Assembly (NCBI GenBank): GCA_028820655.1
Contig: JAPPIK010000004.1
Coordinates: 62,001 to 126,000, forward strand
Length of the DNA stretch: 64,000 nucleotides
Source: Candidatus Poribacteria bacterium
GTDB lineage: Bacteria; Poribacteria; WGA-4E; JAJDTR01
Reading direction: 5' to 3'
This document shows, piece after piece, positions 9,506-17,041 of the stretch (positions are counted from its first letter, which is position 1; the number at the start of each line of letters is the position of its first letter). Below the pieces are notes generated by a model. It did not search any database. It was not told the origin of the DNA and saw nothing but the letters and a program-made list of their open reading frames with translations. A program made the translations under genes and the position numbers.

Positions 9506-11069
9506 GCACGTTCCTTTCCCGAACAAGGAGGAGACTTACAAAAAGCCCCGCGAAGATTATCATAAGTAAAGCGTATGGAGCGGCTTTTGCAAATAAGGCT
9601 TCGGACGTCGCGTCCCAAACACTCAGTGCTAACGTCTCATATCCTATGGGTCTGAGTATGAAGGCTATCGGAAGATCTTTCATGGCGGAGAGAAACACTA
9701 AAGCGGTGCTTACTGTCAGTCCTCGGACAAGTAAGGGAAAGATGACTTTGAAGAAAGCGTTTAACCTCGAATAACCGAGGGAGCGCGCCGCTTCCTCGAT
9801 ATTGGGTGAAGCTTGATACATGGTACTGCGTGCCGGACCGATAGCTTCAGCCATGAAATGTATCGTGTACGCATAAATTAGAAGCCATATCGTTTGATAA
9901 AGCCCTGGAATCGCCCGTTGCACAAAGAATATCAGAGACAAGCCGAATGCCAGCGGCGGTATGGCATAGCCGATATAGGCGAGACGCTCCAACACCCTTG
10001 ACAGAGCGGAAGGGCGGCGAACTCCCAAATACACTATCGGGAGCATCACTCCCGTACTCAGAAAAGCGGCTGGCACGGCAGCTCCAAGGGAGCCAAACAC
10101 GGCTTTGACGAGGTTTTCTATCGGCACGGCATCCAGTCCTCTGATCAGCCACGATACTATCGTAAGGGTTGGAACGGCCACGCAGCCGAATATCAAAGCG
10201 GCGAGATAGAGGTAAGAGAGTTTCCCCCATCCTCGGAGTGGGATGAGTGTTTTTTGATGAACGCCGCCAATCCCCGCTCTATGAAAACTCTTGCCTCGCA
10301 ATAGCCGCGCTTCGAGATAAAGGAGGCATCCCGCAAATGCGAGCAGCATTAGCGCGAGCCATGCCGAGTAAATACGGTCAAATGAACCCAATTGCAAATA
10401 GAGAGCGTAACTGAACGTCTCGAACCGCATCAACGAGACAGCTCCGAAATTGCCCAATACGTGCAGCCCGACGAGCAACCCGCTGGCGTACAGCGCGGGC
10501 CGAAGTTGAGGGATGAGAACGTAATAGAACACCCATCTACGCCGATAGCCGAGGCTGCGGGCGGATTCCTCGAGCGCCGGATCAACCCCGAGCAGTGCCG
10601 AACGTAGATTCAGAAAAAAGTAAGGAAATGTATAAAAGCTGAGTGCAATCAATGCTCCCCAGTATCCGCTCAGTCGAGGGAGACCGGCGCCGAACAGTTG
10701 AGCAAAGGCCCCGTCCACCCCGCCCAAACCCAAAAGGGCGTATGCCATCACGTAGCTGGGAATTGCCAGCGGAAACACGCCCATCAACGTAAAAAATCGC
10801 TTGGCTTTGAGATTGGTTCGGCTGGTTAACCAAGCGACAGGCAACGCCAAAAGAATGTCGACGATGACAACACCGACGACGAGTAGAACCGTGTTGCCGA
10901 AGAGTATAAGGTTCCGTAAGCGAAAGACGATTTCGACCAGCTCGTTAGCCTTCGCGTCTGTGGCACGGAGCACCAAATACGCAAACGGTACGAGCACGCC
11001 TGAACCAACGATAACGGTCGGGAGGACGAAGTACCACCGCAGATATCGCCCAACCTTGTGAAAAATCAC
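9489..11069 (-). CDS. fbpB: Ferric iron ABC transporter, fused permease
   Basis: The 526-residue membrane protein contains two BPD_transp_1 permease halves, each with about six membrane segments, as in FbpB/SfuB/FutB. EAA-loop motifs are visible in both halves: EESARSLGYRRRWVFYYVLI in the first and EEAARSLGYSRLNAFFKVIF in the second. It forms the channel for iron taken from the periplasmic binding protein. The start overlaps the end of the binding-protein gene by four bases, a classic operon junction. Confidence 0.93.
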   Translation of the reverse strand: MIFHKVGRYLRWYFVLPTVIVGSGVLVPFAYLVLRATDAKANELVEIVFRLRNLILFGNTVLLVVGVVIVDILLALPVAWLTSRTNLKAKRFFTLMGVFPLAIPSYVMAYALLGLGGVDGAFAQLFGAGLPRLSGYWGALIALSFYTFPYFFLNLRSALLGVDPALEESARSLGYRRRWVFYYVLIPQLRPALYASGLLVGLHVLGNFGAVSLMRFETFSYALYLQLGSFDRIYSAWLALMLLAFAGCLLYLEARLLRGKSFHRAGIGGVHQKTLIPLRGWGKLSYLYLAALIFGCVAVPTLTIVSWLIRGLDAVPIENLVKAVFGSLGAAVPAAFLSTGVMLPIVYLGVRRPSALSRVLERLAYIGYAIPPLAFGLSLIFFVQRAIPGLYQTIWLLIYAYTIHFMAEAIGPARSTMYQASPNIEEAARSLGYSRLNAFFKVIFPLLVRGLTVSTALVFLSAMKDLPIAFILRPIGYETLALSVWDATSEALFAKAAPYALLMIIFAGLFVSLLLVRERNVHEQPA

Positions 11070-12082
11070 AAGATTCCTACCTTCCTCAGCAATTTAAGGG
11101 TACCGTCTAAATCATCAAGATCACCAAGATTTATAGTCGGTGTACGTTCCAGAAGTTCTGCGAGTGGTACCAGCTTGGGATTTGGATGTGGAACTGCTGT
11201 GGTGGTTATAGGATACTCGAAAACGTCGCTGGCGAAATACTCTTGTGCTTGGGCAGAGAGCAAGAATTGAATTAGGGTGAGAGCTTCTTCGGAATTGCGG
11301 CTGGTCTTTAGGTGTCCGATTCCCGCGACATTGACGAGATTTCCCGCGTCGCCGGATTTAAAGAAAACCTGATCGACCGGGAACTCGGAATCCGTTTTTT
11401 TGAATCGCAACAAATAGTAGTGATTCGGCAATCCAAGTTCAATCTCGCCTGCGGCAAGCGCCTTGATAATCGGTGTATTCTTGGCATAACTTTTTGTGTC
11501 GTTTGCCTTCATTCCTCGGAGCCACTCCTCGGTCTTTTCTTCCCCGACTCCAACACGCATCGCTGTCACAAATGCTTGGAAAGAAGCGTTCTGTGGCGCC
11601 CAGCCGACCTGTCCTTGCCACTTTGAATCCGTCAAATCGAAGACGCTATCGGGCACATCTTCGGCTCTAATTTGATCGGAGGAGTACGCGATGACACGGG
11701 CGCGCCCGCTCGTAGCCACCCACATCCCTTCCGAATCACGGAATTTCTCCGGCACCTCGGAAGGAATGGTGCCAGGCAATGGTTGAAAAAGACCGCGCTT
11801 GCTGATCGCGCCGAGCGCTCCCGCATCTTGAGCCCAGAACAGATCTGCGGGACTGTTCTCACCCTCTTCCAACAATGCGACAGCAAGCTCCGCAGTGCCG
11901 CCATAACGCACCTTTACTTTAATTTGAGTCTCATTCTCAAACTGCTTGATTATCGGTTCAACCAGACTCTTGCTTCTACCGGAATAGAGAGTCAATTCCT
12001 TGGCGTCTACCGCACCGCATGTCGCCGCAACCGTTAGAAGACTGATTATTATCGCAATAGACTTCAACTCGATACCCTCCAT
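11066..12082 (-). CDS. fbpA: Periplasmic ferric-iron-binding protein
   Basis: The 338-residue protein has a signal peptide (hydrophobic residues 8-24, cleavage probably after AVDA at 27) and a mature part opening with KELTLYSGRS. The NHYY segment (residues 220-223) carries the twin tyrosines that bind Fe3+ in FbpA/FutA proteins. It delivers periplasmic iron to the fused permease. The chosen ATG lies inside the last codons of the upstream Rieske gene. A shorter start is possible but would trim the signal peptide. Family and substrate are well supported by the Tyr pair and the operon. Confidence 0.92.
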   Translation of the reverse strand: MEGIELKSIAIIISLLTVAATCGAVDAKELTLYSGRSKSLVEPIIKQFENETQIKVKVRYGGTAELAVALLEEGENSPADLFWAQDAGALGAISKRGLFQPLPGTIPSEVPEKFRDSEGMWVATSGRARVIAYSSDQIRAEDVPDSVFDLTDSKWQGQVGWAPQNASFQAFVTAMRVGVGEEKTEEWLRGMKANDTKSYAKNTPIIKALAAGEIELGLPNHYYLLRFKKTDSEFPVDQVFFKSGDAGNLVNVAGIGHLKTSRNSEEALTLIQFLLSAQAQEYFASDVFEYPITTTAVPHPNPKLVPLAELLERTPTINLGDLDDLDGTLKLLRKVGIL

Positions 12083-12504
12083 CTTGTCGATTTCGATCGT
12101 TCGACCGTGTCAGTAGCACACGCATGGAGTCGATTTTGTTTCGGCGGAGCACTTGGCGAATCGAGGTCAACCAGAATATTATCCCCGCTTACCTTCAAAG
12201 GAAACGTAGCCAATTCGCATTCGCCGGGCCAGATGCATTTGCCGGTTTTTACATCAAACTTCCACTGGTGGATTGGACAAACAATAATACCGCCTTCCTG
12301 TTTACCCGCGTGCAAGACGCCGCCCACGTGAGGACAGATATTGTCTATTGCGTAAAATTCGCCGTCGACATTGTGTATTCCGATATAATTCCCCTCCAAC
12401 TTTACCGCGACACTATTGCCGGGGGTCACGCTGTCCACCGCTGCCGCTTTCACGTATCGAGACGCTTCTTGACTCACCGATGCTGACTGAATTTGTAAAG
12501 GCAT
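12064..12504 (-). CDS. Rieske 2Fe-2S domain protein
   Basis: The 146-residue soluble ferredoxin-like protein has the Rieske ligands Cys57-Pro-His59 and Cys76-x2-His79 (CPIHQW), and the WKFDVKTGKC segment typical of NirD-like and dioxygenase-type Rieske ferredoxins. It is the first gene of the iron operon and overlaps the iron-binding-protein gene by 19 bases. A role passing electrons to reduce ferric iron or to an oxygenase is possible, but only the position suggests it. The C-terminal 25 residues (KQNRLHACATDTVERSKST) are unlike other family members and may reflect a lost stop codon. Confidence 0.88.
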   Translation of the reverse strand: MPLQIQSASVSQEASRYVKAAAVDSVTPGNSVAVKLEGNYIGIHNVDGEFYAIDNICPHVGGVLHAGKQEGGIIVCPIHQWKFDVKTGKCIWPGECELATFPLKVSGDNILVDLDSPSAPPKQNRLHACATDTVERSKSTRWRVSS

Positions 12505-12623
12505 AAGATTATATCTTTGGGAATTCCACTCAATTCGAATGTCAAAGGAACCGGGATTTCAAAATTGCTTTGACTTGACTGGCCGAATCGAGTGCGCGGA
12601 ATTCTATCCTCCCTCACTTTAGC

Positions 12624-12653
12624 TTGACATCGCACACATTTCTAAACTATGCT
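12624..12653 (+). promoter_or_regulatory. Sigma70-type promoter of the bacterioferritin gene
   Basis: TTGACA (12624-12629) and TATGCT (12648-12653) are separated by 18 bases, about 70 bases before the bfr start codon. A strong AGGAG ribosome-binding site follows at 12714-12718. No clear Fur box overlaps the promoter. Confidence 0.6.
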
Positions 12654-12721
12654 TTACCTATATGTGGAGTCCTGTAAACATTATATGAACCTGACAAATA
12701 CCCGATCGAAAAGGAGTCTAA

Positions 12722-13216
12722 ATGATGTACGGTCACCCCGAAATAATCGAAGCACTCAACGAGGTATTGACGTCCGAACTAACCGCGGTTAACCAATATT
12801 TTGCACATTCGGAAATGTGCGAAAATTGGGGTTACGAGCGCCTGCACACTGCCATTCGAGAACATTCCATCGGCGAAATGAGGCACGCCGAAAAATTGAT
12901 TGCGCGGGTTCTTTATTTGGATGGAGTGCCCAACATGGCAAGATATTACGATATCAGAATTGGCAAGACCGTTAAGGAGATGCTGGAAAACGATTGCGCA
13001 CTTGAGAAGGAAGCCATTGAACGGCTCAACGAGTTGATTCAACTTGCACATACTCTGAAAGACTTTGGCTCGGAGGAACTGTTGGAAGAAATCCTCCGGG
13101 ATGAAGAAGAACACGTTGACTGGATTGAAGCCCAACTGGACCAGATTAGTCAAATGGGCTACGAAATCTACCTGGCACAGCAAATTGGCGGCGAAGAAGC
13201 CGGAGAAAACGCCTGA
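12722..13216 (+). CDS. bfr: Bacterioferritin
   Basis: The 164-residue iron-storage protein assembles into a 24-subunit shell that oxidises and stores iron. The ferroxidase ligands are intact and shifted by one from the E. coli numbering: Glu19, Glu52, His55, Glu95, Glu128 and His131. Met53 corresponds to the haem-ligand Met52. The gene is divergent from the ferric iron transporter operon, a sensible pairing of uptake and storage. A strong AGGAG site and a good promoter precede it. The second Met (codon 2) could also be the start. Confidence 0.96.
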   Translation: MMYGHPEIIEALNEVLTSELTAVNQYFAHSEMCENWGYERLHTAIREHSIGEMRHAEKLIARVLYLDGVPNMARYYDIRIGKTVKEMLENDCALEKEAIERLNELIQLAHTLKDFGSEELLEEILRDEEEHVDWIEAQLDQISQMGYEIYLAQQIGGEEAGENA

Positions 13217-13419
13217 TTCACTTTGCGCCGAATGCACAAATGGTTGATACGACTAACGATGATTCTAAATATGGGTTTCAATCTAAAATCGTATTATATA
13301 GCGTTTTTTTGCGAGCGAACCTATCATGCGGCATGCCGAGTTTGCGTGGAATGAGGACACAGAATGGAATTATGATTTAGGATAAATTCGGCGGTAGCCA
13401 TCATGCGGTTACAGCAGAT

Positions 13420-13438
13420 GATATTGAGACTCAGTATC
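13420..13438. promoter_or_regulatory. Fur-box-like palindrome 1
   Basis: GATATTGAGACTCAGTATC agrees with the classic 19-base Fur consensus GATAATGATAATCATTATC at 15 of 19 positions by direct comparison. It is not next to a recognised gene start. Binding by Fur is inference. Confidence 0.4.
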
Positions 13439-13491
13439 ATGTAGTCGCAAAAACGAGACGAAAAGCTTGGCTCATTCGCCATCAATTGACG

Positions 13492-13508
13492 TTGAGACTC
13501 AATCTCAA
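13492..13508. promoter_or_regulatory. Fur-box-like palindrome 2
   Basis: TTGAGACTCAATCTCAA is an interrupted palindrome close to the TGAGAATnATTCTCA form of the Fur box. It shares the core TTGAGACTCA with the site 72 bases upstream. Confidence 0.4.
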
Positions 13509-13644
13509 CCGAACTTCTATCTGCAACAAAGATCTATTATATCTTGTGCTCTAACGGTTGTCAAATCTTTTTTCAGACTTTTTCTAAGCAAAGTAGTAGG
13601 CATACGCCGTATGCCGTAACCTCCGTATAAATTACGACCCAGTT

Positions 13645-13744
13645 GTAGGTTGGGTTGAACGACATTTCACGAAAAAGCCGAGAATTCGTCTTGCAGCGGG
13701 ACTTTTGCTCTGCATTATGACCGGAAATTTAAGTGAAACCCAAC
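13645..13744. repeat. REP-like inverted repeat with long loop
   Basis: GTAGGTTGGGTT (13645-13656) and AACCCAAC (13737-13744) can pair across an 80-base loop. A GTAG start followed by a GGGTT stem is typical of RAYT-mobilised REP elements; the long loop suggests an interrupted or composite copy. Confidence 0.4.
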
Positions 13745-13771
13745 GCTGTTGACAGTACACGGAAGACGGTG

Positions 13772-14113
13772 TTAAGGCTTTTCGTTCTTGGCGTAGTCAA
13801 AGTCATTCGGCGCTTTCACCTTGTCCACAATTGTTATGAGGTGATACGAATACTTTCCCACATCCTGATACCCCGGGTCGTTTTCCTCCAACCTCACTTC
13901 GAGCGTATAGATATATCCCGGTTCAAAAACGAAGCCTTGAATGCCGTCATAAAAGAAGTGCCAGCGTCCCGCCTCCTCGTTGAACTCCATTAAACAATCC
14001 TGCTCAAAGGGTCCGAAACACCGCTTGGTGTAAGGACCGATAGTCAGAACCTCTGTATGCTCCTCGCCGCAAGCCATCAATAGCGCCAGGAGCAAGACTG
14101 CTGCAAATCTCAT
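13772..14113 (-). CDS. DUF4377 lipoprotein, copy 1
   Basis: The 113-residue lipoprotein has a hydrophobic signal and a lipobox ending LMAC (Cys15). The rest fits DUF4377: IGPYTKRCFGPFEQDCLMEF, WHFFYDGIQGFVFEPGYIY and TLEV. Two conserved cysteines (in TKRC and QDC) may form a disulphide. It has a GGAGAGG ribosome-binding site and is the last of three tandem paralogues, all on the minus strand with about 80-105 bases between them. The function of DUF4377 is unknown; the domain often accompanies META/HslJ-type envelope-stress lipoproteins. Confidence 0.85.
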   Translation of the reverse strand: MRFAAVLLLALLMACGEEHTEVLTIGPYTKRCFGPFEQDCLMEFNEEAGRWHFFYDGIQGFVFEPGYIYTLEVRLEENDPGYQDVGKYSYHLITIVDKVKAPNDFDYAKNEKP

Positions 14114-14218
14114 GTCACCTCTCCTTCAATTGCCAGTGATGAATCCCCTTCGCCTCGGGTGTTGATTTGTATGAGTCCTATAACACCTTTTCTCGACGCC
14201 TGACACAGGTCTGGCAAG

Positions 14219-14560
14219 TTAAGGCTTCTCGTTTTTTGCGTAATCAAAGTCGTCCGGCGCTTCCACTCTATCCAAAATTCGTATGAGGTGATACGAATAG
14301 CGCCCCACATCCTGGATCTCGGTGCCCCGGTCCTCCAACCTAACTTCGAGCGTATAGATGTATCCCGGTTCAAAATTGAAACCTTCAATTCCCTCGTAGA
14401 AGAAGTGCCAGCGTCCCGCTTCCTCATTGAATTCCATAAAACAGTCCTGTTCAATAAAACCTTGGCACCTCTTCGTGTAGGGCCCAATCGTTAAAACCTC
14501 TGTGTGATCTTCGCCGCAAGCCACCAGTAACGCCAAGATGATAAATATTGGAAATCTCAT
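14219..14560 (-). CDS. DUF4377 lipoprotein, copy 2
   Basis: This paralogue has the same 113-residue length as copy 1. ATG 14560 is chosen because AGAGAGG lies upstream and the signal peptide (MRFPIFIILALLVAC, lipobox Cys15) then starts correctly; the open frame extends further upstream but has no start that fits. The domain motifs IGPYTKRC, QDCFMEF, FYEGIEGFNFEPGYIY and TLEV are intact. Ten residues upstream of the start (FREAN) still resemble the equivalent untranslated region of copy 3, showing that the duplication included the ribosome-binding region. Confidence 0.85.
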   Translation of the reverse strand: MRFPIFIILALLVACGEDHTEVLTIGPYTKRCQGFIEQDCFMEFNEEAGRWHFFYEGIEGFNFEPGYIYTLEVRLEDRGTEIQDVGRYSYHLIRILDRVEAPDDFDYAKNEKP

Positions 14561-14641
14561 GTTCGCCTCTCTGAAATCCGCCCGTGACGAATCGCGTTCA
14601 CGGATTGAGCCGCAACTGCGTGAGTTTTTTGACACTGTTTC

Positions 14642-15064
14642 TCAGTCACTAGATTCGAGATTTGAAAAGTCGGGCTTTTCGTTTCTCGCGTAATCAAAAT
14701 CGTCTGGCGCTTTTACCTTATCCAACAGCTTTATCAGGTGATACGAGTACCGCCCCACATCTTGAATCTCGGTGCCGCGGTCCTCCAACCTCACCTCAAG
14801 CGTATAGATGTATCCCGGTTCAAAATCGAAGCCTTCAATGCCGTCGTAGAAGAAGTGCCAGCGTCCCGCCTCCTCGTTATATTCCATAAGGCAGTCCCGT
14901 TCAAATGGCCCGTAACACGTCATGGTGTAGGGACCGATCATTAGAATCTCAGTATGTGCCTCGTGTATGTCGTCCTGTTTCTGATCGCCAAACTCCTCGT
15001 ATATCTCGGCTAGTTCGCTGCAAGCCATTAATAACGCCAACCCTAAGATTGCTGCAATTCTCAT
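14642..15064 (-). CDS. DUF4377 lipoprotein, copy 3 (first in the set)
   Basis: The 140-residue protein is the most upstream of the three. ATG 15064 follows AGAAAGG and gives a signal peptide with lipobox LLMAC (Cys15). Compared with its paralogues it has a 16-20-residue acidic insertion after the lipobox (EIYEEFGDQKQDD) and a longer C-terminus (DFSNLESSD). The DUF4377 core is intact (IGPYTMTCYGPFERDC, FYDGIEGFDFEPGYIY). A palindrome 53 bases upstream of the start may belong to its promoter region. Confidence 0.85.
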   Translation of the reverse strand: MRIAAILGLALLMACSELAEIYEEFGDQKQDDIHEAHTEILMIGPYTMTCYGPFERDCLMEYNEEAGRWHFFYDGIEGFDFEPGYIYTLEVRLEDRGTEIQDVGRYSYHLIKLLDKVKAPDDFDYARNEKPDFSNLESSD

Positions 15065-15116
15065 TTTTGCCTTTCTTAAATCCACCGACAATCTTGATAT
15101 ATGATTTTATCGCAGA

Positions 15117-15134
15117 GAATAACGAACGTTATTC
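15117..15134. repeat. Short palindrome upstream of the DUF4377 set
   Basis: GAATAACGAACGTTATTC has 8-base arms around a 2-base centre. Its place in the likely promoter region of the lipoprotein genes makes an operator possible. The same AATAACGAACG string also occurs in the GATC-flanked repeat family, so it may be a repeat fragment. Confidence 0.35.
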
Positions 15135-15308
15135 CCTACAACGAATCAGACAACACATCTGTTGACAAAAATCGTCTGATTGAAACCTTCACAAGGTGGC
15201 TCGGATGATTTCACCACGGTTGTCAATTTCGTAGGCGGTCCAAACCCGATTGTTTGCTCGACTTTGGACGAGAACTGCATAACCATAGTGTTGGAATGTC
15301 CGGTCGGA

Positions 15309-15347
15309 GGGATCAAGCGAGAGATTAACGAACGCGATAGAGATCCC
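15309..15347. repeat. GATC-flanked dispersed repeat, copy 1
   Basis: The element opens GGGATCAAGCGAGAG and closes GCGATAGAGATCCC, giving complementary GGGATC/GATCCC ends around a conserved core (ATTAACGAACGC). Related copies lie at 16747-16796, 35156-35195 and 50849-50887. Confidence 0.6.
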
Positions 15348-15370
15348 AGATCAACAGAACGGTCAATTAC

Positions 15371-16160
15371 TGTGATAAGGGAATCCCCTTGTGGGAGGGG
15401 AATCCTTTCCCCGATTCTTTTCAACACCATCCCCTGTGAGGGGGAATCCCCCTGTGGGAGGGGAATCCTTTCCCCGATTCTTTTCAACACTATCCCCTGT
15501 GAGGAGGGAATCCCCTTGTGGGAGGGGAATCCCTTCCCCGATTCTTTTCAACACCATCCCCTGTGAGGAGGGAATCCCCCTGTGGGAGGGGAATCCCTTC
15601 CCCGATTCTTTGCAACACCATCCCTGTGAGAAGGAAATCCCCTGTGGGAGGGGAATCCCTTCCCCGATTCTTTGCACTACCATCCCTGTGAGGCGAGAAT
15701 CCCCTGTGGGAGGGTAATCCCTTCCCCGATTCTTTGCACTACCATCCCTGTGAGGCGAGAATCCCCTGTGGGAGGGGAATCCTTTCCCCGATTCTTTTCA
15801 ACACTATCCCCTGTGAGGAGGGAATCCCCTTGTGGGAGGGGAATCCTTTCCCCGATTCTTTTCAACACCATCCCTTTGAGGAGAGAATCCCCTATGGAAG
15901 GAAATCCCCTGTGGGAGGGGAATCCCTTCCCCGATTCTTTGCACTACCATCCCTGTGAGGCGAGAATCCCCTGTGGGAGGGGAATCCTTTCCCCGATTCT
16001 TTTCAACACTATCCCCTGTGAGGAGGGAATCCCCTTGTGGGAGGGGAATCCCTTCCCCGATTCTTTGCACTACCATCCCTTTGAGGAGAGAATCCCCTAT
16101 GGAAGGAAATCCCCTGTGGGAGGGGAATCCCTTCCCCGATTCTTTGCAGAACTATCTCCC
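15371..16160. repeat. REP-like array, 12 units, next to the RAYT gene
   Basis: Twelve head-to-tail copies of a GTGGGAGGGGAATCC...TTCCCCGATTCTTT element start at 15391, 15454, 15518, 15582, 15644, 15706, 15768, 15832, 15911, 15973, 16037 and 16116. Spacing is 62-64 bases except for two 79-base steps, where a second half-unit (CTATGGAAGGAAATCCCCT) is inserted. Each unit has a GTGG tetranucleotide and an imperfect stem GGGGAA/TTCCCC, the layout of REP elements recognised by RAYT enzymes. The units are contiguous, without unique spacers, and the period is not a multiple of three, so it is neither CRISPR nor coding. Confidence 0.88.
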
Positions 16161-16254
16161 GTGGCAGAAGCATTCTTGCTTCAATTCTCACAACGAGATA
16201 AAATGTAACCCCAATTATCGACAGACAGACTCAATCTCGTCAAAAGGAGTAACC

Positions 16255-16728
16255 ATGAACCGTTATCCAACCCGAGGAAGCCGACAATTGCGCAAAGGCA
16301 GACACGTAAAACCTGGAACATACTACCTCCTCACCACTTCTACGATTGACCGAAGACCGATTCTCTCAAACCCTGAAGTTGCACGAATCATCTTTGAAAC
16401 TTTTGAATGGTTAGAAACCCAAGATAGAATCAAGTGGATTTCTGTTATAGTCATGCCTGACCACATCCACGCTGTCGTCCAACTTGGTCCTAACCAAACC
16501 TTAACCAAAATCATGCACTCCTTCAAGATGTTCACAGCTAGGCGAATTAACGAACATCGCTGTGAAAGCGGTTCGGTATGGCAAGAAGGGTATCATGATC
16601 ACGGAATTCGGCGAGATGAATCTCTGAGCAAAATTATTCGCTACTGCTATCATAACCCTGTTAGACGAGGCTTAGTCAAACAAGCAAGAGATTACCCTTA
16701 TTGGAGATACAAATCCAAGATTGAGTAA
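16255..16728 (+). CDS. REP-associated tyrosine transposase (RAYT, Y1/IS200-like)
   Basis: The 157-residue enzyme starts at an ATG preceded by AAAGGAG. It has the HUH motif (His70-Ile-His72 in VMPDHIHAVV) and the WQEGYHDHGIRRDESL segment carrying the probable nucleophile Tyr113, then YCYHNPVRRGLV, typical of the Y1_Tnp/RAYT group. These single-strand DNA nucleases cut and move REP hairpins. It stands immediately downstream of the 12-unit array, and decayed REP-like units also follow it (16729-17041), so it sits inside its presumed substrate. All key residues are intact. Confidence 0.92.
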   Translation: MNRYPTRGSRQLRKGRHVKPGTYYLLTTSTIDRRPILSNPEVARIIFETFEWLETQDRIKWISVIVMPDHIHAVVQLGPNQTLTKIMHSFKMFTARRINEHRCESGSVWQEGYHDHGIRRDESLSKIIRYCYHNPVRRGLVKQARDYPYWRYKSKIE

Positions 16729-17041
16729 GGATTCCTTCTGTGGGAGAGGATCAACCGAGTGAATAACGAACGCAATAGAACTCTCATAGAGATCCTATGC
16801 TGAAAATCAGTGTCGCTACCGATTGTTCAAACAGGCTCTTAATGCGACCCTTCACAAGCTACCTAGGATAATCCCGTCTCCGTGCCGACATCGGCGGCAC
16901 TTCAAACCTGATCGTTTGCATGACTTCAAACAAAAACTGTATAATTATCTATGTAGGAGGAAATTCCGATTCCCGACCCTTACGCATACTGCCTGTAGGA
17001 GGGAATTCCGATTCCCGACTCCTAAATTTTGAAAGAATATT
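16729..17041. repeat. REP-like remnants downstream of the RAYT gene
   Basis: A partial array unit (TTCTGTGGGAGAGGATCAACC, from 16736) runs straight into a GATC-family repeat. Further on, two GTAGGAGG-type elements lie at 16953-16977 and 16995-17019, each GTAGGAGG(G/A)AATTCCGATTC-like and 42 bases apart. GTAG instead of GTGG suggests a sister REP family. No gene was found. Confidence 0.6.
16747..16796. repeat. GATC-flanked dispersed repeat, copy 2
   Basis: The core CGAGTGAATAACGAACGC is conserved between AGGATCAAC and AGAGATCCT ends. It is longer than the other copies by about 11 bases near the 3' end. Confidence 0.5.

Larger units (their letters stand above)
13217..13771. other. Intergenic stretch with regulatory-looking palindromes
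   Basis: No gene was found in these 555 bases between bfr and the DUF4377 genes. The stretch holds two Fur-box-like palindromes and one REP-like inverted repeat, listed separately. A T-rich segment (TCTTTTTTCAGACTTTTTC, near 13566) lacks a clear hairpin before it. Confidence 0.5.

Noticed and set aside
15371-16160. CRISPR-like array
   Set aside because: The 62-64-base units are nearly identical over their whole length, with no unique spacers, and no cas gene is present.
15180-16208. Long open frames on both strands through the REP array
   Set aside because: They repeat a GRGIPSPILFNTIPCEE-type peptide only because the DNA repeats. The period is not a multiple of three and the frames exist in several phases at once.
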